Part shown: positions 7,770 through 17,500 of the stretch, one piece after another
How the letters are laid out: every line of letters begins with the position of its first letter
Position numbering within the stretch: the stretch's first letter is position 1
NCBI RefSeq assembly: GCF_000717185.1
Contig: NZ_JNYE01000001.1
Span: 160,047-224,046 of the forward strand
DNA from: Kitasatospora phosalacinea
Lineage (GTDB): Bacteria; Actinomycetota; Actinomycetes; Streptomycetales; Streptomycetaceae
Direction: 5' to 3'
Length of the DNA stretch: 64,000 nucleotides
Translations under genes and position numbers: made by a program
The notes under the pieces: generated by a model
What the model saw: the letters and a program-made list of their open reading frames with translations, nothing else
The model's database searches: none
What the model was told of the DNA's origin: nothing

Positions 7770-8432
7770 TCAGCCGACGGGGACGGCCGCCGCCGCGGAC
7801 GGCTGCCCGGGCGCCGCGGCCGGGCTGCCGCCGCCCTGGTCGCTCCCGCCGCCCTGACCGCTGCTGCCGCTCTGGCTGCTGCCGCTGCTCGGCCGGGTCG
7901 GCGTCTCCTGCGCGACCCCGCCGACGCCCCGGTAGACCGCGGCGACCGACAGCGCGACCAGGCCGACGCCCATCACCAGCGCCAGCACCCAGGCCACCGG
8001 CCGGTGCCAGCGCTGCTGGGCGACCGTGCCGCCGCGCAGCGGGTCGAAGGCGCGGACCCGGGAGCGGCGGGTGCGCCGTTCCTGCCGGTCGCAGCCCGAC
8101 CACGGGTCGGGGTAGAAGCGGTCCTCGTCCAGGCCCCCGGGCAGCGGGCGCAGCTCCAGCGGCAGCGCCTCGCCCCCGGCAGCGGACTCCGCGAACTCCG
8201 CGGACTCCGCCAACTCCACGGACTCGGTGAACTCGTAGCTCCGGGTCGCCCCCGCCTGTTCCGGCTCCAGCCGGGCCTCGGCGGCGGCGAGTTGCCGCTC
8301 CCGGGCGCTCGGCTCGTGCACGGCGGCGGAGCGGACGAAGCTCTCGTCGAAGACCACGGTGGCGAACTCGTCGTCCGCACCACCGTGGTCGGCGCCGTCG
8401 GAGTACGGCGAGCCCCCCACATCCTCAGCCAC
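7770..8432 (-). CDS. single-pass membrane protein with FDESFVR motif (short paralogue)
   Basis: A 220-residue protein with VVFDESFVR at residues 26-34, an acidic low-complexity stretch (ESVELAESAEFAESA), a basic segment RRTRRSRVR, one membrane helix around residues 145-167 and a 50-residue Ser/Gly/Ala tail outside the cell. It shares the N-terminal motif and a following ER/SARER-type sequence with the 352-residue protein downstream, but lacks that protein's large outer domain. Start is a GTG without a recognisable ribosome site. The conserved motif ahead of the membrane helix looks like a docking site for a cytoplasmic partner. No function is known to me. Confidence 0.8.
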   Translation of the reverse strand: MAEDVGGSPYSDGADHGGADDEFATVVFDESFVRSAAVHEPSARERQLAAAEARLEPEQAGATRSYEFTESVELAESAEFAESAAGGEALPLELRPLPGGLDEDRFYPDPWSGCDRQERRTRRSRVRAFDPLRGGTVAQQRWHRPVAWVLALVMGVGLVALSVAAVYRGVGGVAQETPTRPSSGSSQSGSSGQGGGSDQGGGSPAAAPGQPSAAAAVPVG

Positions 8433-8510
8433 GGATTCAATGTATTACCGGCCGGGGCGTTTGTCTGTGGGTCTCGCCGATCGGGTCCGGACGGGCTACG
8501 GCATTCGGCC

Positions 8511-8610
8511 GCGCGCACCACCGGGCCCGCGCACCACCAGGCACACGCATCACCGAGCCCGCGCACCACGGGCCCGCGCACCACCGAGCCCGCGCACCAC
8601 CGGGCCCGGA
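8511..8610. repeat. degenerate 16-bp tandem repeat between paralogue and proA
   Basis: About six imperfect copies of a unit close to CCCGCGCACCACCGGG fill this stretch. It lies upstream of the short FDESFVR protein and just downstream of the proA stop. No hairpin typical of a terminator is clear. Confidence 0.8.
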
Positions 8611-8625
8611 GCCCGGGGCCCCGGG

Positions 8626-9933
8626 TCAGCCGCCGACGGTCTGCCGGGCCTCGCCGCGGACGTGCCCGTCGCCGGTGACGATGTACTTGGTGCTGGTCAG
8701 CTCGGGCAGGCCCATCGGGCCGCGGGCGTGCAGCTTCTGGGTGGAGATGCCGATCTCCGCGCCGAAGCCGAACTCGCCGCCGTCGGTGAACCGGGTGGAG
8801 GCGTTGACGGCCACCGTGGTGGAGTCGACGAGCTGGGTGAAGCGGCGGGCGGCGGGCTGCGAGCCGGTGACGATCGCCTCGGTGTGGCCCGAGGAGTAGC
8901 GGCGGATGTGCTCGACCGCGGCCTCCAGCGAGGGCACCACGGCGGCCGCCAGGTCCAGCGAGAGGTACTCCGTCCCCCAGTCCTCCTCGGTCGCCGGGAC
9001 GGCCGTCACCCCGGTGCCCTCGGCGGCCTTGAGCACCGCGTCGTCGCCGTGCACGGTGACCCCGGCGTCGGCCAGCGCGGCCAGCGCGAGCGGCAGGAAG
9101 GCGTCCGCGACGTCCTGGTGGACCAGCAGCGTCTCGGCGGAGTTGCAGACGCTGACCCGCTGGGCCTTGGAGTTCAGCAGCACGCCGACGGCCATCGCCA
9201 GGTCGGCCTGCGCGTCCACGTACACGTGGCAGTTGCCGGTGCCGGTCTCGATCACCGGGACGGTGGAGCCCTCGACGACGGTGCGGATCAGCGAGGCGCC
9301 GCCGCGCGGGATCAGCACGTCGACCAGGCCGCGGGCGCGCATCAGCTCCTGCACCGACTCGCGGCCCTCGCCCGGCACCAGCTGGATCACGTCGGCCGGC
9401 AGGCCCGCACCGGCCACCGCGGCGCGCAGCACCTCCACCAGCGCGGTGTTGGAGCGGTACGCGGAGCCCGAGCCGCGCAGCAGCACCGCGTTGCCGGACT
9501 TCAGGCAGAGCGCCGCGGCGTCCACCGTGACGTTCGGCCGGGCCTCGTAGATGATGCCGACCACGCCCAGCGGGACGCGCACCTGGCGCACGTCGAGGCC
9601 GTTGGGCAGGGTGTAGCCGCGGACCACCTCGCCCACCGGGTCGGGCAGGCCGACCACGCTGCGGACGTCGGAGGCGATCGCGGCGATCCGCTCCGCGGTG
9701 AGCGTCAGCCGGTCGATCACCGACTCGGCGGTGCCGGCCGCCCGGGACCGCTCCACGTCCTCCGCGTTGGCGGCGGTGATCTCGGCGGACCGCTCGACCA
9801 GCGCGTCCGCGATCGCCAGCAGCGCGGCGTCCTTCGCCGAGCGCGGCACTGGCGCCAGGACGGCGGCCGCCTCCCGGGCGCGGCGCGCGGCGGCGAGGAC
9901 GGGGCTGTCGGCGGTGGCGGTGAGGTCGCTCAT
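8626..9933 (-). CDS. proA: gamma-glutamyl phosphate reductase
   Basis: A 435-residue ProA that reduces gamma-glutamyl phosphate to glutamate semialdehyde with NADPH, the second step of proline synthesis. The catalytic cysteine is Cys263 in VCNSAET. Other family features are [24 protein letters not shown] and the ending [19 protein letters not shown]. The start is the ATG at 9933, which removes an Arg-rich leader. No good Shine-Dalgarno sequence is visible, and TAGGCT about 12 bases upstream could be a -10 element of a leaderless transcript. It follows proB and a gene of unknown function in the same direction, a common actinobacterial arrangement. Confidence 0.95.
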   Translation of the reverse strand: MSDLTATADSPVLAAARRAREAAAVLAPVPRSAKDAALLAIADALVERSAEITAANAEDVERSRAAGTAESVIDRLTLTAERIAAIASDVRSVVGLPDPVGEVVRGYTLPNGLDVRQVRVPLGVVGIIYEARPNVTVDAAALCLKSGNAVLLRGSGSAYRSNTALVEVLRAAVAGAGLPADVIQLVPGEGRESVQELMRARGLVDVLIPRGGASLIRTVVEGSTVPVIETGTGNCHVYVDAQADLAMAVGVLLNSKAQRVSVCNSAETLLVHQDVADAFLPLALAALADAGVTVHGDDAVLKAAEGTGVTAVPATEEDWGTEYLSLDLAAAVVPSLEAAVEHIRRYSSGHTEAIVTGSQPAARRFTQLVDSTTVAVNASTRFTDGGEFGFGAEIGISTQKLHARGPMGLPELTSTKYIVTGDGHVRGEARQTVGG

Positions 9934-10002
9934 GCGGCCAAGCCTAGCGAGCCGGCGCCCCCGCCCCGCCGCGCATTTCGCCCGCTGAGACGTCCCCCGC
10001 GG

Positions 10003-10112
10003 AACGCGACCGAACGCGGCCGGGCGCGGCCGACCGCAACCGGGCGCGCCCACGCGGAGCCGGGCCCGACCGGGCGGGCCCACGCGGGGCCGGGCGCGAA
10101 CGGGACCGACCG
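10003..10112. repeat. degenerate GC repeat upstream of proA
   Basis: Loose repetition of CGGGCGCG, CCCACGCGG and CCGACCGG-type blocks, with CCCACGCGG.GCCGGG occurring twice about 34 bases apart. It occupies the gap between proA and the upstream gene and shows no coding signature. Confidence 0.5.
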
Positions 10113-10120
10113 GCCCCGCC

Positions 10121-10726
10121 TCAGTACGGGTGCACCCCGCCGAGCTGCGGCGGCGGGTCCCCGAAACCCTCCGCGACCCGCTTGTGGTACGTCGGGCGGT
10201 CCACCACCTCCAGGCCGACGATCTCCCAGGCCGGGAGCTTGGCGCTGGCCTTGTGCTCGCCCCACAGCCGCAGCGCGATCGCCGCCGCGTCGTGCAGGTC
10301 CCGCGCCTCCTCCCAGTAGCGGACCTCGGCGTGGTCGGCGGCGTAGCGGGCGGTCAGGAAGAACGAGTGGTCGTGCGCCAGCTTCTCCAGTGCCGTCCGC
10401 AGCTCGGGCAGCGGTGTCGCCGCCCCGGCCACGCTCAGCACCACGTGCCACATCCGGGCCTGCTCCCGCACGGGGCCCCGCTCCTCCTGCCCGGCCTGCC
10501 CGGTGTCCGGCGCGGCACTCGGGTCGACCTCCCGGTCGGCGCTCCGCTCGGCGCTCCGCTCGGCACTCCGGTCAGCGCTCTGCTCGGCACCCCGCTCGGC
10601 ACTCAGGTCGACGTCCCGGTCGGCCTCCCGCGGAGCCCGCTGCTCGACGCCCCGGCCGCCCTCGATGCTGGTGAGCCGCCGCTCGGACCTCTGCCCCGGC
10701 AGCGCTTCCTCCCGCCTGCGAACCAC
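10121..10726 (-). CDS. conserved hypothetical protein with SAER-repeat N-terminal extension
   Basis: The C-terminal 110 residues, from the methionine at 10453 (MWHVVLSV), form a compact domain with [20 protein letters not shown] and LRLWGEHKA. It matches my memory of a short Streptomyces protein encoded between proB and proA. Upstream the frame stays open for 91 codons, begins at a GTG with GGGAGG seven bases ahead, and consists of charged four-residue repeats ([12 protein letters not shown]) whose DNA repeats in steps of 12 bases. Because the ribosome site is good and the repeats are in frame with normal codon bias, the long form of 201 residues is given. The short form from 10453, with GGGAG upstream, is the alternative. 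Function is unknown. Confidence 0.65.
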   Translation of the reverse strand: MVRRREEALPGQRSERRLTSIEGGRGVEQRAPREADRDVDLSAERGAEQSADRSAERSAERSADREVDPSAAPDTGQAGQEERGPVREQARMWHVVLSVAGAATPLPELRTALEKLAHDHSFFLTARYAADHAEVRYWEEARDLHDAAAIALRLWGEHKASAKLPAWEIVGLEVVDRPTYHKRVAEGFGDPPPQLGGVHPY

Positions 10727-10806
10727 CGGCGGCCTCCCATTCAGCGTGTCGCGCGGACCCCCCGGCCCGCTGCTCCCACCCCCCGTACCGGCCCCGCCGC
10801 CCGTGC

Positions 10807-11943
10807 TCAGCCGCGCAGCACGACCAGGTCGTCGCGGTGGACGACCTCGCGTTCGTACGCGGCGCCGAGCTCCTGGGCCAGTTCTCGGGTGGACCGGCCG
10901 AGCAGACGGGGCAACTCCCTCGCATCAAAGTTGACCAGTCCGCGGGCGACGATGTGACCGTTTTCGCCAAGAAGGTCGACCGGATCGCCCGCGGCGAACT
11001 CCCCTTCGACCCGGGTCACCCCGGCGGGCAGCAGCGACTTGCCGCCGTGCACGACGGCCGCCACCGCCCCGTCGTCCAGGGTGAGCGTGCCGCGCGGCGA
11101 GGAGGCGTGCTCCAGCCAGAGCAGCCGGTCGGCGGAGCGGCTGCCGGTGCGCTGGAACAGCGTGCCGGTGGGGCGGCCGGCCAGGGCGTCGGCGGCCTGG
11201 CTCGCCGCGGTCAGCACCACCGGGATGCCCGCACCGGTGGCGATCCGGGCCGCCTCGACCTTGGTGACCATGCCGCCGGTGCCGACGCCCGCCTTCCCGG
11301 CGCTGCCGATCTCCACGCCCGCCAGGTCCTCGGGGCCGTGCACCACCTCGATCCGGCTGCTGCCGGGCTTGGCGGGGTCGCCGTCGTACAGGCCGTCCAC
11401 GTCGGAGAGCAGCACCAGCAGGTCGGCCCGCACCAGGTGCGCCACCAGCGCGGCCAGCCGGTCGTTGTCGCCGAACTTGATCTCGGCGGTGGCGACGGTG
11501 TCGTTCTCGTTGACGATCGGCATCGCGCCCATGGTCAGCAGCTGGTCCAGCGTCCGGTACGCGTTGCGGTAGTGGGCGCGGCGGCTGGCGTCCTCGGCGG
11601 TCAGCAGCACCTGGCCGACCCGCACCCCGTAGCGCGCGAAGGAGGCGGTGTACCGGGCGACCAGCAGCCCCTGGCCGACGCTGGCGGCGGCCTGCTGCCG
11701 GGCCAGGTCCTTGGGGCGCTTGGCCAGTCCGAGCGGGGCCAGGCCGGCCGCGATGGCGCCGGAGGAGACCAGCACGACCTCCGGCGCGTCCGGGCGGGTC
11801 CGCAGCTTGGCCAGCGCGTCCACCAGCGCGTCCACCCGGTCCGCGTCCAGGCCCCCGGCGGCGGTGGTCAGCGAGGAGGAGCCGACCTTCACCACGATCC
11901 GCCGCGCCGAGACGACTTCCTCGCGGAGCAACTGATCCACCAT
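10807..11943 (-). CDS. proB: glutamate 5-kinase
   Basis: A 378-residue ProB that phosphorylates glutamate in the first step of proline synthesis. The amino-acid-kinase fold shows IVVKVGSSSLT near the N-terminus, VLVSSGAIAAG, NENDTV and FGDNDRLAA, then a GTGGM glycine motif. The last 75 residues are a PUA domain, as in feedback-regulated ProB enzymes. It starts at the ATG at 11943. It precedes a gene of unknown function and proA in the same direction, and lies behind the obgE terminator, so the proline genes probably have a promoter of their own in the 109 bases between that hairpin and the start. Confidence 0.95.
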   Translation of the reverse strand: MVDQLLREEVVSARRIVVKVGSSSLTTAAGGLDADRVDALVDALAKLRTRPDAPEVVLVSSGAIAAGLAPLGLAKRPKDLARQQAAASVGQGLLVARYTASFARYGVRVGQVLLTAEDASRRAHYRNAYRTLDQLLTMGAMPIVNENDTVATAEIKFGDNDRLAALVAHLVRADLLVLLSDVDGLYDGDPAKPGSSRIEVVHGPEDLAGVEIGSAGKAGVGTGGMVTKVEAARIATGAGIPVVLTAASQAADALAGRPTGTLFQRTGSRSADRLLWLEHASSPRGTLTLDDGAVAAVVHGGKSLLPAGVTRVEGEFAAGDPVDLLGENGHIVARGLVNFDARELPRLLGRSTRELAQELGAAYEREVVHRDDLVVLRG

Positions 11944-12052
11944 CAGCCCGACCTTCCGACGCAGCCTGTGTACGTCCGCAATCTAGCGAGCGCGCTTGCG
12001 GGTCACGAAATCGCGACGAGGCGTGAGACGTCACCGGTCCGGAAAGCGCGAA

Positions 12053-12084
12053 CAGGGGCGCGGACGGTGAAGTCCGCGCCCCTG
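12053..12084 (-). terminator. terminator of the rplU-rpmA-obgE unit
   Basis: A perfect 12-bp stem CAGGGGCGCGGA with TCCGCGCCCCTG and an 8-base loop, 57 bases after the obgE stop codon and before proB. Confidence 0.8.
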
Positions 12085-12140
12085 CCGCACCGGAACACGC
12101 CCGGAAGCGCCCCCGTGCTGCCGGGCTCCGCCGCCCCGCC

Positions 12141-13601
12141 CTACTGGTCGAGCTCCTCGCGGCCGGAGGAGAGCGCCTCGAAGTCCAGGTACTCCTGCTC
12201 CGCGGTGTCGCGGCCGCGCTGGCGCTCGCGGCGGCGGTCCACCGCGGGGCGCTGGGTCTCCATCCGGTGGTCCTCGCCGCGGCGGCCGAGCATCTCCGCA
12301 CCGGCGGCCATGGTGGGCTCCCAGTCGAAGACCACGGCGTCCTCGTCGGGGCCGATGATGACGGTGTCGCCCTCCTTGGCGCCGATCTTCCAGAGCTCCT
12401 GCTCGACGCCGAGCCGGGCGAGCCGGTCGGCGAGGTAGCCGACGGCCTCGTCGTTGGCGAAGTCGGTCTGGCGGACCCAGCGTTCGGGCTTGCCGCCGCG
12501 GATCCGGTAGGCGCCGTCCTCCTCCTCGATGGTGAAGCCGGCGTCGTCCACGGCGGTGGGCCGGATGACGATGCGGGTGCTCTCCTCGACGGGCTTGGCG
12601 GCGCGCGCGGCGGAGACGATCTCGGCCAGCGCGAAGGAGAGTTCGCGCAGGCCCTTGTGGGCGAGCGCGGAGACCTCGAACACCCGGTAGCCGCGCTCCT
12701 CCAGCGAGGCGCGGGTCAGGTCGGCGATGTCCTGGCCGTCCGGGACGTCGATCTTGTTGAGGGCGACCAGCCGCGGCCGGTCCTCCAGGCCGCCGTACTG
12801 GGCGAGTTCGTCCTCGATGGTCTCCAGGTCGGTGAGCGGGTCGCGGCCCGGCTCCAGGGTGGCGCAGTCCAGCACGTGCACCAGCACCTCGCAGCGCTCG
12901 ACGTGCCGCAGGAACTCCAGGCCGAGGCCGCGGCCCTGGCTGGCGCCGGGGATCAGGCCGGGCACGTCGGCGATCGTGTAGACGGTCTCGCCCGCGGTCA
13001 CCACGCCGAGGTTGGGGACGAGGGTGGTGAAGGGGTAGTCGGCGATCTTCGGCTTCGCGGCGGAGAGCACCGAGATCAGCGAGGACTTGCCGGCGCTCGG
13101 GTAGCCGACCAGCGCGACGTCGGCGACGGACTTCAGCTCCATCACGATGTCGCGGGCCTCGCCGGGCTCGCCGAGCAGCGCGAAGCCGGGCGCCTTGCGG
13201 CGGGCGGAGGACAGCGCCGCGTTGCCGAGGCCGCCGCGGCCGCCCTGGGCGGCGACGAAGCTGGTGCCGTGGCCGACCAGGTCGGCCAGCACGTTCCCCT
13301 TGCGGTCCAGGACGACGGTGCCGTCCGGCACCGGCAGCACGATGTCCGGGCCCACCGCGCCGGTGCGGTGGCCGCCCGCGCCGGGCTTGCCGTTGGTGGC
13401 CTTGCGCTTGGGCGAGTGGTGGTACTCGAGCAGGGTGGTGACCTGCGAGTCGACGACCAGGATGACCGAGCCGCCCTCGCCGCCGTTGCCCCCGTCGGGG
13501 CCGCCGAGCGGCTTGAACTTCTCCCGGTGCACGGAGGCGCAGCCGTGGCCTCCGTTACCCGCGGCGACGTGCAGTTCGACGCGGTCCACGAAGGTGGTCA
13601 T
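12141..13601 (-). CDS. obgE: Obg family GTPase
   Basis: A 486-residue Obg GTPase, a ribosome-assembly and growth-control protein. The glycine-rich Obg fold (residues 1 to about 158) begins [20 protein letters not shown]. The GTPase domain has the P loop GYPSAGKSS, switch [21 protein letters not shown] and NKID. The C-terminal part is the Obg C-terminal domain ([20 protein letters not shown]) followed by a charged tail typical of Streptomyces Obg. The ATG at 13601 has GGGAGG upstream and starts exactly at the family N-terminus. In S. coelicolor Obg controls the onset of aerial growth. It follows rpmA, separated by a hairpin that may lower its expression relative to the ribosomal proteins. Confidence 0.97.
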   Translation of the reverse strand: MTTFVDRVELHVAAGNGGHGCASVHREKFKPLGGPDGGNGGEGGSVILVVDSQVTTLLEYHHSPKRKATNGKPGAGGHRTGAVGPDIVLPVPDGTVVLDRKGNVLADLVGHGTSFVAAQGGRGGLGNAALSSARRKAPGFALLGEPGEARDIVMELKSVADVALVGYPSAGKSSLISVLSAAKPKIADYPFTTLVPNLGVVTAGETVYTIADVPGLIPGASQGRGLGLEFLRHVERCEVLVHVLDCATLEPGRDPLTDLETIEDELAQYGGLEDRPRLVALNKIDVPDGQDIADLTRASLEERGYRVFEVSALAHKGLRELSFALAEIVSAARAAKPVEESTRIVIRPTAVDDAGFTIEEEDGAYRIRGGKPERWVRQTDFANDEAVGYLADRLARLGVEQELWKIGAKEGDTVIIGPDEDAVVFDWEPTMAAGAEMLGRRGEDHRMETQRPAVDRRRERQRGRDTAEQEYLDFEALSSGREELDQ

Positions 13602-13650
13602 GAGGGGTGCCTCCCGTGCGAAGTAATGAGGTTGTCCTGCGGTAAAGCGG

Positions 13651-13683
13651 AAGGGTGGGCCCGGATCATCCCGGCCCACCCTT
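13651..13683 (-). terminator. hairpin between rpmA and obgE
   Basis: An 11-bp stem (AAGGGTGGGCC with GGCCCACCCTT) with an 11-base loop, 20 bases after the rpmA stop. It probably attenuates read-through from the ribosomal-protein genes into obgE. Confidence 0.7.
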
Positions 13684-13703
13684 CACAGCGAGTCTGTACG
13701 GAC

Positions 13704-13961
13704 TCAGGCCTCGACGGCCACGATGTTGACGACCTTGCGGCCGCGACGGTTGCCGAACTCCACGGCACCGGCGGTCAGCGCGAACAGGGTGTCGTCGCCA
13801 CCACGGCCCACGTTGGCGCCCGGGTGGAAGTGGGTGCCGCGCTGGCGGACGATGATCTCGCCGGCGGAGACGACCTGGCCGCCGAAGCGCTTCACGCCGA
13901 GGCGCTGAGCGTTCGAGTCACGGCCGTTGCGAGTGGAACTCGCACCCTTCTTGTGTGCCAT
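13704..13961 (-). CDS. rpmA: 50S ribosomal protein L27
   Basis: An 85-residue L27. It starts [16 protein letters not shown], the typical unprocessed N-terminus whose basic tail reaches the peptidyl-transferase centre, and contains the family core [11 protein letters not shown] and [10 protein letters not shown]. It lies 37 bases downstream of rplU in the standard rplU-rpmA-obgE order. Confidence 0.98.
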   Translation of the reverse strand: MAHKKGASSTRNGRDSNAQRLGVKRFGGQVVSAGEIIVRQRGTHFHPGANVGRGGDDTLFALTAGAVEFGNRRGRKVVNIVAVEA

Positions 13962-13998
13962 CTGGCTATCCCCTTTCTAGGAAGACCGCAGGAAGTTG

Positions 13999-14316
13999 TT
14001 ACTTGCTGACCGAGTCGATGCTGGTGATGCGCACCGCGGTGTGCTTCTGGCGGTGGCCCTGACGACGGCGGTAGCCGGTCTTGTTCTTGTAGCGCAGGAT
14101 GACGATCTTGTCGCCCTTGGTGTGGTCGACGACCTCGGCGTGGGCCTTCACGCCGCCGAGCACCCACGGGTCGGAGGTGACGGACTCACCGTCGACGACG
14201 AGGATGGTCGAGAGCTCGACCGAGTCACCCGGCTTGGCGTCGATACGGTCGATCTCCAGCACGTCGCCCACGGCAACCTTGTGCTGGCGGCCGCCGGCGC
14301 GAACGATCGCGTACAT
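13999..14316 (-). CDS. rplU: 50S ribosomal protein L21
   Basis: A 105-residue L21 starting [18 protein letters not shown]. It contains GRQHKV and the C-terminal [15 protein letters not shown] rRNA-binding segment. It is the first gene of the rplU-rpmA-obgE unit. The start has AGGAAAGTAGG upstream, and a promoter is visible about 150 bases ahead, giving a leader of roughly 140 bases that contains a 7-bp hairpin at 14397-14412. Confidence 0.98.
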   Translation of the reverse strand: MYAIVRAGGRQHKVAVGDVLEIDRIDAKPGDSVELSTILVVDGESVTSDPWVLGGVKAHAEVVDHTKGDKIVILRYKNKTGYRRRQGHRQKHTAVRITSIDSVSK

Positions 14317-14464
14317 GCGGTACCTACTTTCCTAACTCGGTCGGAACTCCGGATGCCAGCCGCCTGGGTATGGACACAAGCGGCCTCCCCCGTCGAACGC
14401 CGGAACCGGCGTCCACCCGGGAGGTGAGGTGCTCTGGAGCGCGGCGTCAACACGCCGATGGTCA

Positions 14465-14493
14465 AGAATACGGACCAGTCCATCCGAAGACAA
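14465..14493 (-). promoter_or_regulatory. promoter of rplU-rpmA-obgE
   Basis: On the minus strand, TTGTCT (14493-14488), a 17-base spacer, then TATTCT (14470-14465). It lies just past the RNase E terminator and faces rplU. It is one of the best consensus-type promoters in the window. Confidence 0.65.
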
Positions 14494-14507
14494 ACCGGGA
14501 CGTGCGC

Positions 14508-14547
14508 GGGGGCCGGGAGCGCCACCGCAGCGGTGCTCCCGGCCCCC
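14508..14547 (-). terminator. terminator of the RNase E/G gene
   Basis: A 13-bp perfect stem GGGGGCCGGGAGC with GCTCCCGGCCCCC, beginning 6 bases after the stop codon. The 14-base loop can itself pair as CACCG with CGGTG. Confidence 0.85.
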
Positions 14548-14553
14548 TCGGGC

Positions 14554-17500
14554 TCACTCCGCGGCGCCGTCACCCTCGGCGGCCGCAGCCTTCTTGGCCG
14601 CCGCGCCGGTCCGCTTGGTGGCGGTCTTGCGGGCGGTGGTCTTCTTGGCGGCCGCGGCGGTGGTGGTGGTCTTCTTCGCCGCGGTCTTCTTGGCCGCCGT
14701 GGTCTTCTTCGCCGCGGTCTTGGTCGCGGTCTTCCGGGCGGCGCGCTTCTTCGGCGCGGCCTCCTCGGCCGGGGCCTCGGCGGGCTGCTCGGTGTCGACC
14801 TCGACGACGACCTCGGCCTCGGGCTCCACCGCGGCGACGGCCTCGGCCGTCACCTCGGCGGCGGTCCGGGCGACCTCGGTGGCCTCCGCCGCTTCCGCAG
14901 CCTCCGCGGCCTCCGCGGCCGACTTCTCGGCGGCGGCGCTCAGCGCGGCCTCCATCGCGGCCTCGGCACGGGCCTGCAGGACGACGATCTCGGCCTCGCC
15001 GGACGTCCCGGCCGGGGCGGTGGCCCGGCGCACGGCGCGGCGCCGGGGGCGGCCACCGGCCGCGGGCGCGGTCGCCGGGATCTCCACCAGGCTCGGCTTC
15101 TCCTCGGCCACGGCCTCGGCCACCGGCTCGACGACCTCGGCCTCGGCGAAGGCCTCGACCGGCTCCAGCTCCTCGACGACGTCGAGCGCGACCTCGGCCG
15201 CCTCGACGGCCTCCTCCACCTCGTCGGGCTCCACGGAACCGATCGCCCCGGTGGTGCCCTCGACCGCGTCCGCCTCGGCGTTCCCGGCCCCGCCGCGGCC
15301 CCGGCGACGGCGCTTGCCGCCGCCCTCGCCCGCACCGGCCGCAGCCGCGGCGTGCGAACCGTGGCCGTTGCCGTGGCCGTGGCCGGGCTGGTCCATGTGG
15401 ACGATCACGCCGCGGCCGTTGCAGTGCACGCAGGGCTCGGAGAAGGACTCCAGCAGGCCCTGGCCGACCCGCTTGCGGGTCATCTGGACCAGGCCGAGCG
15501 AGGTGACCTCGGCCACCTGGTGCTTGGTGCGGTCGCGGCCCAGGCACTCCAGCAGGCGGCGCAGCACCAGGTCGCGGTTGGACTCCAGCACCATGTCGAT
15601 GAAGTCGATCACGATGATGCCGCCGAGGTCGCGCAGCCGCAGCTGGCGGACGATCTCCTCGGCCGCCTCGATGTTGTTGCGGGTGACGGTCTCTTCCAGG
15701 TTGCCGCCCTGGCCGACGAACTTGCCGGTGTTGACGTCGATGACGACCATCGCCTCGGTCCGGTCGATCACCAGCGAGCCGCCGGAGGGCAGCCAGACCT
15801 TGCGGTCCAGCGCCTTCATCAGCTGCTCGTCGATCCGGTAGGTGGCGAACACGTCGACGTCCGAGGTCCACTTCTGCAGGCGCTCGGTGAGGTCGGGGGC
15901 GACGTTGGAGACGTAGTCGTGGATGGTGTTCCAGGCCTCGGCACCGCTGACGATGACCTTGGTGAAGTCCTCGTTGAAGATGTCGCGGACCACCCGGACG
16001 GTCATGTCGGGCTCGCCGTACAGCAGCGCCGGGGCGTTGCCCGTGGCGGCCTTCTTCTGGATCTCCTCCCACTGCTGCTGGAGGCGCTGGACGTCGCGGG
16101 TGAGCTCCTCCTCGGAGGCGCCCTCGGCGGCGGTGCGGACGATCACGCCCGCGTCGTCCGGGACGATCTTCTTGAGGATCTGCTTGAGGCGGGCCCGCTC
16201 GTTCTCCGGCAGCTTGCGGGAGATGCCGGTCATCGAGCCCTCGGGCACGTACACCAGGTAGCGGCCGGGCAGCGAGATCTGGCTGGTCAGGCGGGCGCCC
16301 TTGTGGCCGATCGGGTCCTTGGAGACCTGCACCAGCACGGACTGGCCGGACTTCAGCACCGACTCGATCCGGCGCGGGCCGCCGTGGCCGCCGAGCGCGC
16401 CGAAGTTGACCTCGCCCGCGTACAGCACGGCGTTGCGGCCCTTGCCGATGTCGACGAACGCGGCCTCCATCGACGGCAGCACGTTCTGCACCTTGCCCAG
16501 GTACACGTTGCCGACGTACGAGGTCGCCTGCTCCTTGTTGACGTAGTGCTCGACCAGCACGCCGTCCTCGATCACGCCGATCTGGGTGCGGGCGCCGTTC
16601 TGGCGGACGACCATGACCCGTTCGACGGACTCGCGGCGGGCCAGGAACTCGGCCTCGGTGATGATCGGGACGCGGCGGCGGCCCAGCTCGCGGCCCTCGC
16701 GGCGGCGCTGCTTCTTGGCCTCCAGGCGGGTGGAGCCCTTGATCGACTGCACCTCGTCCGGGTCGAACGCGGGCTCGGCGGAGCGGCGGCGCGGCTCGCG
16801 CACCTTCACCACGGTGCGCACGCCGTCCTCGGTGGTCTCGGCCTGCTCGGTGCCGCCCTCGCCGCTGCGGCGGCGGCGACGGCGACGGCGACGCGAGGAA
16901 GACAGGCCCGCGGCCAGGTCGTCCTCGGCGTCGTCCTCGGCCTCGTCGTGGTCGTCCTCGGCGCCGGAGCCCTCCTGGGCGGCGTCCTCGTCCTCGGCGC
17001 TCTCGGCCTCGACCGCCTCGGGCGCGTCCTCGGCCTCACCGCGGCGGCGGCGACGGCCACCGCGACGGCGGCGGCGGGACGGACGGTCGTCCTCCCACTC
17101 GGCGTCCTGCTCGGGGCCCGCGGCGGGCGCCTCGACCTCGGCGGGCGCCTCGACCGGCGCGGCCGGGGCCGCGGCCTTGGCGGGCTGCTGGGCGGCCTTG
17201 GCGGGCTTGGCCGGCTTGGCCGACTGCTGGACGCGCACCGCGGTGCGGACCCGGCGGCGGCGGCCGACGCCGCTGTACTCGAACTCCTCGTCGCCGGGGA
17301 CCGGCTCGGCCTCGGCCTCGACCGCGGCGACCGGCTCGGCGGCCTTGGCAGCGGGAGCCTTGGCGGCGGGGGCCTTGGCGGCGGCGGGCGCGGGCGCGGT
17401 GTAGGGCTCGGGCTCCTGGAACACCGGCGCCTGGAAGATCGCGGTGGACGGGCGGACGGCCCGCCGACGGGCGCGCGGCGGCTCGGCCTCGACGACCGGC

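Noticed and set aside
14570..14760. A separate histone-like gene encoding the Lys/Ala/Thr-rich sequence
   Set aside because: It is continuous in frame with RNase E/G, with no start codon and ribosome site of its own, and similar basic tails occur in this protein family.
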